Below, one piece after another: positions 1 through 5,554 of a stretch of 5,554 bases of DNA (position 1 is its first letter; every line of letters begins with the position of its first letter). This stretch comes from Eubacteriales bacterium (GTDB lineage: Bacteria > Bacillota_A > Clostridia > Lachnospirales > Lachnospiraceae). The position numbers were made by a program, and so were the translations under genes. Location of the stretch: positions 1 to 5,554 of the forward strand of contig JAUNAE010000254.1 in the NCBI GenBank assembly GCA_030527765.1, given 5' to 3'. The notes below the pieces were generated by a model. That model worked only from the letters and a program-made list of their open reading frames with translations, had not been told where the DNA came from and made no database searches.

Positions 1-45
1 GGTTTTTGTTACACTCTGAATAAATTAAGAAACAGAGGTATTCTT
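1..45. other. Short leader upstream of the first gene; origin unclear
   Basis: These 45 bases are AT-rich and end in the ribosome binding site of the first gene. They could be an intergenic gap inside a longer operon or the end of a 5' leader. No -35/-10 pair can be supported in so short a piece, and no terminator stem is visible. Confidence 0.4.
34..38 (+). promoter_or_regulatory. Ribosome binding site of the 196-aa protein gene
   Basis: AGAGG lies 7 bases before the ATG at 46. It supports that ATG as the start; it is weaker than the sites in front of the next three genes. Confidence 0.6.
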
Positions 46-636
46 ATGAAGATTCCACTTACACATGGTAATTGGGAAAACAAATTGTTTCATGGCTACA
101 CGGTTCGTTTCCCCTATACTCCCAAACTGATTCAGGAGCAGGACTGCATCCGCAATGGCAGAAATCCCCAAATGAGAGATGGATTTGATTACACAAGTCT
201 GTTGACCAAAGAAACCTACTCCTACAAGACCGAGATTGCCACTACCTGTTCTTTTGAGAAGTTTGGCGCTCCCATGCTGTTGCTGGTTGACGATGTCAAG
301 GAAGATGAAGCAGGCAATCTTTGGTACGGCGGCTGCTATGAAGTCGTTCTGTTTGAAGAAGGCATCAATGTTTGGAAGCATTACATGGTTGGTGACAAGG
401 TGAAATGGGTAAAGCTGTTCTTTGCAGCCTTCCCTGTGGACGTCAATACCAAGTATGAATTGCGGACAACCATTCTGGAGACTGGTTTTGAAATTGCCCT
501 GAATGACAAAAAGTATTTCCTCAGAATTGATGACCTGCCCGCCCAGATGCACGTTGGTTTTACTGCCGGCGAGGACATCAACCGCTTCTATGACTTTTCG
601 ATCCACCTGCCCACGGATAATTCCGGAAAGGAGTAA
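46..636 (+). CDS. Protein of unknown function, probable concanavalin/LamG-like beta-sandwich
   Basis: I do not recognise this 196-aa protein at family level. It has no signal peptide and no hydrophobic membrane segment, so it is probably cytoplasmic. From about residue 56 to the end it alternates short beta-prone stretches with turns: YSYKTEI near 58-64, APMLLLVDDV at 75-84, CYEVVLFEEG at 97-106, KVKWVKLFFAAF at 118-129, then YELRTTI, FEIALNDKKYFLRI and MHVGFTAGED, ending in FYDFSIHL. A strand followed by 'ALNDKKY' resembles the 'x-x-lNG-x-x' hairpin of LamG/DUF1080-type jelly rolls, so a carbohydrate-related beta-sandwich is my best guess. The stop lies 6 bases before the glycosidase start, and the ribosome binding site of that gene sits inside the last codons here, so the two are translationally coupled and probably act on the same substrate. 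A role as accessory carbohydrate-binding subunit or small hydrolase is inference. Confidence 0.85.
   Translation: MKIPLTHGNWENKLFHGYTVRFPYTPKLIQEQDCIRNGRNPQMRDGFDYTSLLTKETYSYKTEIATTCSFEKFGAPMLLLVDDVKEDEAGNLWYGGCYEVVLFEEGINVWKHYMVGDKVKWVKLFFAAFPVDVNTKYELRTTILETGFEIALNDKKYFLRIDDLPAQMHVGFTAGEDINRFYDFSIHLPTDNSGKE
625..633 (+). promoter_or_regulatory. Ribosome binding site of the GH31 gene, inside the end of the upstream gene
   Basis: GGAAAGGAG ends just before the TAA of the upstream gene and lies 9 bases before the ATG at 643. This fixes the GH31 start and couples its translation to the upstream gene. Confidence 0.8.
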
Positions 637-642
637 TGTCCG

Positions 643-2196
643 ATGCTGTACCAAATTCAAATTCAGGAGCGGGAATACTGGTGGGGTGGTACAACCGTAG
701 ATGGATGCAGTATGCCCTTTGATCAGGACACAAACCTGGAACATGATTTCCAGGTCAACACCCCAAACCAAACGATGCCGCTGTTTTTGTCCAGTACAGG
801 ACGGTGTATTTGGTCTGAAAGTCCTTTCCGTGTCAAGATTGCGGACGGAATGTTTGAGATCGAAGGCGAAGAAGTAACCGTTGAATGTTTTGGCGATTGC
901 CTGGCAGATGCTTACAAAGGTGCCATGCGTAAGTATTTCCCTCCCTCCGGGGAGTATCTTGAGGAAACATTCTTTAATGTGCCTCAGTATAATACCTGGA
1001 TGCACCTGGTGTATGACCAGAATCAAGAAGGTGTTCTTCAATACGCAAGGGATATTGTTGCCAATGGCTTCAAACCCGGTATCTTGATGATCGATGAGGG
1101 CTGGCACATTGATTATGGCATTTGGAAGTTCGATTTGCTGAAATTCCCCGATCCCAAAGCGATGGTAGAGCAGCTCCATTCCATGGGATTCAAAGTCATG
1201 CTATGGGTGGTTCCGTTCGTCAGACCGGATGGAAAGTTCTTTGTTAAGCATACCGATCCGCGTGCGAACACCGAAAAGCTGGAGAATTACTTCCTGCGTT
1301 CGGAATCGGGCGATGTTGCAATAACAAAGTGGTGGAATGGCCGCAGCGCAGTCTTTGACATGACCAAGGAATGTGACCGAAACCTTCTGGACAGTAAACT
1401 CATTTCCTTGATGGAGGAATATGGCATCGACGGATTTAAGTTCGATGGTGGTACTGTGGACTGCTATACCGATTCCAGTATTGCATCAAAAGGCCAGGTG
1501 AACAGGGACTATACGCCCCATGAAAGAAACGCCGCATGGAATGACTTTGGAACAAAGTATAAATTCCACGAGTTTAAGGACACCTACAAAGGCGGCGGAA
1601 AGCGAGTTATCCAGCGAATCCGGGACAGAGAGCATACATGGGATCACGAGGGTCTGAATACCTTCGTCCCCAACGCCCTGGCACAAGGCATTATTGGACA
1701 TCCTTTTGTATGCCCGGATATGGTCGGCGGTGGAGAATGGATATACCGTGAGTTCAATATTCCTGCGGATCAGGAATTATTTGTCCGAATGGCACAGGCA
1801 TCCGCTCTGTTCCCCATGATGCAGTTCTCTTGGGCACCATGGGAAGCTCTGGACACCGCACACCTATCCTATGTGAAACAGGCCCATGATCTGCATTGTG
1901 ATTTTTCTGAGATCATCCGTGATCTTGTGGCAGCAGCCTATGAAACCGGCGAACCGATCATGCGGTATTTGGAGTACAATTACCCCCACTGTGGGTATGA
2001 AAAGGTAAATGATGTGTTCATGCTGGGAGATGAATACCTGGGTGCACCTGTGCTTGCACAAGGACAGCTCGTTAAAAAGATTCCCTTGCCGGAAGGAACA
2101 TGGCTGGGCTTTGATGGGAATGAGTATGTAGGCGGGAGAACTCTGGATCTGCCTGTCACAATAGAAACATTGCCTTGGTTTAGAAAAAGGCAATAA
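643..2196 (+). CDS. Glycoside hydrolase family 31 (alpha-glycosidase), compact MYORG/KIAA1161-like type
   Basis: This is a 517-aa retaining alpha-glycosidase. Residues 1-110 form a short N-terminal beta-domain, about 115-445 the (beta/alpha)8 barrel, and 450-517 a small C-terminal beta-domain. Seen in the barrel: 'LMIDEGW' (148-154), 'VMLWVVPFV' (185-193), 'WWNGRSAVFDMT' (230-241), and 'GIDGFKFDGG' (261-270), whose D268 aligns with the GH31 nucleophile. 'TWDHEG' (332-337) puts D334 at the acid/base position, followed by the family's 'G-x-P-x-x-x-x-D-x-x-G-G' pattern (352-363). GH31 enzymes often have 600-800 residues, so this is a short form. The layout recalls the bacterial and animal KIAA1161/MYORG branch, but that is from memory of motifs. 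There is no signal peptide, so it should act in the cytoplasm on an imported glycoside. The sugar specificity (glucose, galactose, xylose, sulfoquinovose) cannot be read from sequence. It lies 6 bases after the unknown gene and 34 bases before the oxidoreductase start. Confidence 0.93.
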   Translation: MLYQIQIQEREYWWGGTTVDGCSMPFDQDTNLEHDFQVNTPNQTMPLFLSSTGRCIWSESPFRVKIADGMFEIEGEEVTVECFGDCLADAYKGAMRKYFPPSGEYLEETFFNVPQYNTWMHLVYDQNQEGVLQYARDIVANGFKPGILMIDEGWHIDYGIWKFDLLKFPDPKAMVEQLHSMGFKVMLWVVPFVRPDGKFFVKHTDPRANTEKLENYFLRSESGDVAITKWWNGRSAVFDMTKECDRNLLDSKLISLMEEYGIDGFKFDGGTVDCYTDSSIASKGQVNRDYTPHERNAAWNDFGTKYKFHEFKDTYKGGGKRVIQRIRDREHTWDHEGLNTFVPNALAQGIIGHPFVCPDMVGGGEWIYREFNIPADQELFVRMAQASALFPMMQFSWAPWEALDTAHLSYVKQAHDLHCDFSEIIRDLVAAAYETGEPIMRYLEYNYPHCGYEKVNDVFMLGDEYLGAPVLAQGQLVKKIPLPEGTWLGFDGNEYVGGRTLDLPVTIETLPWFRKRQ

Positions 2197-2217
2197 ATCT
2201 ATTGCTGAGTTTTTAGT

Positions 2218-2223
2218 GGAGGA
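2218..2223 (+). promoter_or_regulatory. Ribosome binding site that selects the TTG start of the oxidoreductase gene
   Basis: GGAGGA lies 7 bases before TTG at 2231. It overlaps the first codons of the longer reading that begins at GTG 2216, so that GTG would have no binding site of its own. This argues for TTG as the true start. Confidence 0.75.
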
Positions 2224-2230
2224 ATATGCT

Positions 2231-3508
2231 TTGAAAGTGTTGAAAGTTGTGTTAGTCGGTGCAGGAAATAGAGGCGAAGCCTATGCAGACATTATGCACC
2301 AGGCACCCGATAAATTTCAGGTAGTAGCTGTTGCAGAACCCGTAGAAAGCCGCAGAAAGGATATCGCCAAGAAACATGGCATCCCCGATGAGCGCTGCTT
2401 TTCGGACTACAGCGAACTGTTTGCATTAGGAAAAATTGCAGATGTTGCTGCAATATGTACCATGGATCAACAACACTTTGAACCGGTTATGAAGGCAATC
2501 TCTCTGAAATACGATATTTTGCTTGAAAAGCCGGTTTCGCCAGTACCCAAAGAATGCTTGAAAATGGCCAACTACGCACGCGAGGAGGGCGTGAAGATTA
2601 TCGTATGCCATGTGTTGCGGTATACGCATTTCTTCAAGACCATTAAGGGTATTATTGACGATGGTTTGCTGGGCGAGATTATTTCCATCAATCATGAAGA
2701 ATGCGTTGGAAATGTACACCAAAGTCACAGCTTTGTGCGTGGAAACTGGGGCAATTCAGACCGATCCTCCTGTATGTTGTTGCAGAAGTCTTGCCATGAC
2801 ATGGACATCCTTCAGTGGCTGATTGGTAAGAAATGCAAAAAGATCCAGTCCTTTGGCTCTCTGCGTTTTTTTAAGCAGGAAAACGCCCCAGAAGGTTCCC
2901 CGGAACGGTGTATTGATGGTTGTCCGGTTGCAGAAACCTGTCCGTATAATGCGGTAAAGATTTATCTGGACGACAAAGATAATTATTGGTTCCGCTCTAC
3001 CTCGACCAAATCTCCCACCCCTACGGATGAACTGGTGGAAGAAGCACTAAGAACGACTCAGTACGGAAAATGTGTATTTAAGTGTGATAATAACGTTGTG
3101 GATCACCAGACGGTTAACATGATTTTTGAGGATGATATTACTGTGACCTTTACCATGTGTGCTTTTAATGCTGGTGGTCGGCATATTCACATCATGGGTA
3201 CAAAAGGTGAACTGCGTGGATCTATAACCAAATCTTCCTCCATCAGCGTGTATGATTTTGCAACTAAAGAAACCAAACAGATTCCCATGGATGGAATGGA
3301 TGGTATTAAAGGCGGCCACGGTGGTGGCGATAGAGGGATTGTACACTCTCTGTATGACTACTTGACCGGAACTTACACAGGCAAGGCTATTTCCGATATT
3401 GGGATTTCAGCACAAAATCATTTGCTTGTATTTGCAGCAGAGAAATCTCGTTTTGAAAACACTATCGTGGATATGGATGATTACATAAAAGAGTTGGAGC
3501 ATCTTTGA
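2231..3508 (+). CDS. Gfo/Idh/MocA family NAD(P)-dependent oxidoreductase with cysteine cluster
   Basis: This protein, 425 aa from the TTG start, oxidises or reduces a sugar, inositol or related polyol with NAD(P). The N-terminal Rossmann fold starts at once with 'VVLVGAGNRG' (6-15), the dinucleotide loop; 'LLEKPVSP' (97-104) holds the family EKP motif, and 'KSCHDMDILQWL' (186-197) the conserved helix with H189 and D192 near the active site. The C-terminal half is the alpha/beta substrate domain. An added stretch carries C227-x3-C231-x5-C237-P and then C281-x3-C285, which could bind a metal or be structural. I recall similar cysteine patterns in other Clostridia members, but their role is not known to me. 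A GTG at 2216 would add five residues; the binding site position favours TTG 2231. It sits 34 bases after the GH31 stop and 18 before the phosphatase gene, so it is in the same operon. Its substrate is probably the product or the substrate of the glycosidase (inference). Confidence 0.92.
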   Translation: MKVLKVVLVGAGNRGEAYADIMHQAPDKFQVVAVAEPVESRRKDIAKKHGIPDERCFSDYSELFALGKIADVAAICTMDQQHFEPVMKAISLKYDILLEKPVSPVPKECLKMANYAREEGVKIIVCHVLRYTHFFKTIKGIIDDGLLGEIISINHEECVGNVHQSHSFVRGNWGNSDRSSCMLLQKSCHDMDILQWLIGKKCKKIQSFGSLRFFKQENAPEGSPERCIDGCPVAETCPYNAVKIYLDDKDNYWFRSTSTKSPTPTDELVEEALRTTQYGKCVFKCDNNVVDHQTVNMIFEDDITVTFTMCAFNAGGRHIHIMGTKGELRGSITKSSSISVYDFATKETKQIPMDGMDGIKGGHGGGDRGIVHSLYDYLTGTYTGKAISDIGISAQNHLLVFAAEKSRFENTIVDMDDYIKELEHL

Positions 3509-3512
3509 TGCC

Positions 3513-3518
3513 AAGGAG
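3513..3518 (+). promoter_or_regulatory. Ribosome binding site of the HAD phosphatase gene
   Basis: AAGGAG lies 8 bases before ATG 3527. This supports the ATG that opens the frame carrying the DMDGT motif, rather than TTG 3505 or ATG 3508, which open a different frame with no such motif. Confidence 0.75.
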
Positions 3519-3526
3519 ATTCATTG

Positions 3527-4330
3527 ATGGAAACCAAAGAATTGTTGAGAGCAAAAAAACTGTATCTATTCGATATGGATGGAACTTTATATTTGGAGAT
3601 CATCTGTATCCATTCACCATTGAACTTCTCGGCACCTTGAAAGAAACCGGCCGGAAGTACCTGTTCATGACCAACAATTCCTCCAAGAGCGTGGAGGATT
3701 ACATCAAGAAGCTGGCAAAGCTGGGAATCCCCTCCACAAGAGATGATTTCATTACCTCCTCTCAGGCCACAGCCTATTACCTGAAGGAGAACCTCCCCGG
3801 CAAGAAGCTGTACGTCTGCGGCACCAAGTCTCTGAAAAAAGAGTTGGAAATGGAAGGCTTCACTGTTACCGAAGATGTGAACGAAACGGAAGTAATCGTC
3901 ATGGGTTTTGATACCGAGCTGACCTTCCAGAAGCTCCACGATGTCAGCTTCATGCTGCTGACCCGTGGGGACCTGCCCTACATCGCAACGAACCCCGACT
4001 ATGTCTACCCCACGGAGTTTGGCAGCGTGCCGGACTGCAGTAGTGTCTGCGACATGATCTATAACGCCACCAAGAAGCGGCCCGTGGTCATCGGCAAGCC
4101 CTCTCCTCTGATGCCCATCCTGGCTGTGGGGTTTTTCCAGAGAAGAATCCGCCGTGGTGGGGGATCGGATCTACACCGATGTGAAGTCCGGCATCAATGC
4201 CGGTATCACAGGTATTTTGGTTATGAGTGGAGAAACTGACTATGAAACCCTTAACAAATCCCAGGATAAGCCCCATCTTGTTTTGGAAAATGCTGGTGAA
4301 ATTCTTGAAGTTTTGCTGCAGGAGCATTAA
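3527..4330 (+). pseudogene. HAD-superfamily (NagD/AraL-like, HAD-IIA) sugar-phosphate phosphatase, broken by two frameshifts
   Basis: Members remove phosphate from sugar phosphates using an aspartate nucleophile and Mg2+. All four HAD motifs are readable, but in different frames. From ATG 3527, the first 23 codons contain motif I, DMDGT (3572-3586). Continuing in that frame gives 14 unrelated residues and TGA at 3638. The homologous protein carries on in the -1 frame from about 3595, as if one G were missing from the TTGGAG run, with motif II TNNSS (3670-3684), the substrate-cap region and motif III GKPSP (4093-4107). Near 4126-4130 the frame moves back, about 8 bases appearing lost between 'PILA' and 'GFSREES', and motif IV GDRIYTD (4160-4180) and the C-terminus follow to TAA 4328. 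Restoring 1 + 8 bases gives exactly 270 codons plus stop, a normal family length. A 245-aa frame runs from 3505 to 4239, but lacks motifs I and IV and cannot be active. Either a pseudogene or a sequencing error; the sequence alone does not decide. The pairing with an AraM-like gene matches araL-araM. Confidence 0.88.
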
Positions 4331-4346
4331 AGAACAGTTGAAAAAC

Positions 4347-4352
4347 AAGGAG
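4347..4352 (+). promoter_or_regulatory. Ribosome binding site upstream of the glycerol-1-phosphate dehydrogenase gene
   Basis: AAGGAG is 7 bases before an in-frame ACG (4360) but 22 bases before the first in-frame ATG (4375). The spacing fits a start at 4360 and is too long for 4375, which points to a lost or non-canonical start codon. Confidence 0.65.
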
Positions 4353-4359
4353 AACACAA

Positions 4360-5554
4360 ACGAACTTTACTGAAATGCTGACAGATAAGCCGTGCGGGTG
4401 TGGGAGGACGCACACTTGCCCGATTAAGTACATTGATATCGGAAAAAATGCTCTGGATTCTGTTCATGAGTTTACATCTGCATATCAGCACATTTTGCTG
4501 GTTGCAGATGAAAACACCTATGCAACTTGTGGTGAGAAAGTCAGAGATATGCTGACAAGAAAGGTTGCATCTGTCTTATTTTACCACCGTGAAGGCTTGC
4601 TGATCCCGGATGAGGATGGCATTTCCGAGATGGAGAGCCATATTACTGAACAGACGGATCTGATTTTGGGCATTGGCTCCGGCGTTATCCAAGACTTGTG
4701 CAAGTGTGTTAGCTTCCAGCATAAGCTGCCCTATCAGATTATTGCTACAGCTCCGTCTATGGATGGATATGCCTCCGTTGGTGCTGCGATGATCCTTGAC
4801 GGCATGAAGGTTACCCTTTCGGCACATGTCCCGGAAGCAATCATCGGTGACGTGGATATTCTGAAAAACGCTCCCATGGAAATGATTCGTTCCGGCTATG
4901 GTGATATTCTGGGCAAATTCTCCTGTCTGAATGACTGGAAACTGGCAGCGGTGGTGCTGGAGGAATACTTCTGCCAGTATGTCTATGATCAGACCTACGA
5001 TATGCTGCAGAAAACCAAAGATTTGGGACCCGCACTGGTTCGGCGGGAGGAAGCGGCCGTTCAGACACTTATGGAAGCGATTGTTGGCGTCGGTATCTGC
5101 ATGGCATGGGTAGGTAATTCCCGGCCCGCCTCCGGCAGTGAGCATCATATGTCTCATTTCTTTGAGATCACAGGTATTGTTCATGGACAGGAATACCTGC
5201 CCCATGGCATTGATGTGGCGTATTCTGCGGTGATCACCACCCAGCTTAGAGAAAAACTGCGGAAAGAATCCTGGGATAGACCGCAGTACCGCCCCACACG
5301 TCAGGTATATGAGGCTGAAATGAAGCGAATTTACGGTTCTGTAGCCCAGGGATGCATCGATCTGCAGGATAAGGTTGACCTGTATAACCGGGACATGGTG
5401 GCTGTTTACCGCGAAAACGAAGCTGCCATCCGGGACATTCTTGCCGATACGCCTACGGCAGCAGAACTGGAGAAGATGCTGGAAAGCGTTGGTATGCAGA
5501 TACAGGAATACTATGACCTGTATGGTGCAGAAAAGATTCACGACGCCATCCTTT
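4360..5554 (+). CDS. egsA: sn-Glycerol-1-phosphate dehydrogenase (AraM/EgsA family), 3' end outside the window
   Basis: This enzyme interconverts dihydroxyacetone phosphate and sn-glycerol-1-phosphate with NAD(P)H. The family is a metal-dependent branch of the iron-alcohol-dehydrogenase superfamily; B. subtilis AraM is nickel-dependent. About 398 codons are visible and no stop is reached; family members have roughly 400-430, so little is missing. Numbering from 4360, the N-terminus has the family's cysteine/histidine stretch 'CGCGRTH' (12-18) and 'CPIKYIDIGK' (20-29). The nucleotide-binding turn is 'GIGSGVIQD' (104-112), and 'APSMDGYAS' carries D135, the expected metal ligand. 'SGSEHHMSHFFE' (258-269) and 'LPHGID' (H282) supply the metal histidines. 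The frame is unbroken. The start is uncertain: ACG 4360 is ideally spaced from AAGGAG, and ATG 4375 is the first standard codon; using it would drop 5 residues. The upstream in-frame stop is TGA 4339. In B. subtilis, araM follows araL in the arabinose operon, as here after the HAD gene. It could feed lipid-type glycerol-1-phosphate synthesis or run in the oxidative direction; context does not decide. Confidence 0.93.

Noticed and set aside
25..1179. Long reading frame (384 aa) on the - strand
   Set aside because: It lies entirely opposite the unknown gene and GH31, shows no recognisable family, and has no ribosome binding site that I can support. It is a shadow of the coding strand.
2197..2230. 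Gap between GH31 and the oxidoreductase as a promoter
   Set aside because: It is only 34 bases long and has no stem-loop or clear -35/-10 pair, so readthrough from the GH31 gene is the simpler reading.
3553..3559. Run of seven A as a site for programmed -1 frameshifting
   Set aside because: A slip here would enter the -1 frame before the DMDGT motif and lose it. The homology requires the frame change after 3590, where no slippery heptamer is visible.
3505..4239. Continuous 245-aa + strand reading frame starting at TTG 3505 or ATG 3508
   Set aside because: Its first ~30 and last ~28 residues do not match the HAD family, and it lacks motifs I and IV. Only the middle is real protein; the gene is better described as one broken gene over 3527-4330.
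4331..4359. Intergenic gap between the phosphatase and dehydrogenase genes as a terminator/promoter region
   Set aside because: At 29 bases, with a ribosome binding site and no inverted repeat, it looks like an ordinary within-operon spacer.
4392..4422. Possible hairpin (GTGCG/CGCAC or CGGG..CCCG) as terminator or regulatory stem
   Set aside because: The stem is only 4-5 pairs with bulges, has no T-run after it, and lies within codons for the conserved 'CGCGRTH' stretch of the dehydrogenase.
4576..5541. Long reading frame (321 aa) on the - strand
   Set aside because: It lies opposite the glycerol-1-phosphate dehydrogenase, whose motifs are unambiguous. The antisense protein is rich in Cys, His and Gln with no known pattern.

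Overview
The window is a stretch of bacterial chromosome carrying five genes, all on the + strand and tightly packed (gaps of 6, 34, 18 and 29 bases). It reads as the inside of one operon with both ends cut off. Strong AAGGAG/GGAGG-type ribosome binding sites, a TTG start, mid-range GC (estimated by eye at a little under 50%) and the protein families present all suggest a Bacillota, probably a gut-type Clostridia. That assignment is inference.

Layout: 1-45 is a short leader of unknown origin. 46-636 is a 196-aa protein of unknown function with a beta-strand-rich, concanavalin/LamG-like look. 643-2196 is a compact, leaderless family 31 glycoside hydrolase. 2231-3508 is a Gfo/Idh/MocA-type NAD(P)-dependent oxidoreductase with an extra cysteine cluster and a probable TTG start. 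3527-4330 is a HAD-superfamily (NagD/AraL-like) sugar-phosphate phosphatase whose conserved motifs are all present but spread over two reading frames by two frameshifts. 4360-5554 is an sn-glycerol-1-phosphate dehydrogenase (AraM/EgsA family) that runs off the window; its best-placed start is a non-canonical ACG, with an in-frame ATG five codons later.

Working together: the hydrolase has no signal peptide, so it would cleave an imported alpha-glycoside in the cytoplasm. The Gfo/Idh enzyme would oxidise or reduce a sugar or glycoside, the HAD enzyme would remove phosphate from sugar phosphates, and the AraM-like enzyme would interconvert sn-glycerol-1-phosphate and dihydroxyacetone phosphate. 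The phosphatase-AraM pair has the same order as araL-araM in the Bacillus subtilis arabinose operon, but the visible upstream genes are a glycosidase and an oxidoreductase rather than araA/B/D. The substrate cannot be read from the sequence.

The most unusual part is about 3590-4362. It holds two frameshifts, a sharp internal rise and fall in GC, and the ACG in place of a start codon, while the flanking genes look intact. This could be real gene decay or recombination, or a sequencing/assembly defect. No tRNA, rRNA, CRISPR, insertion sequence or convincing terminator was seen.
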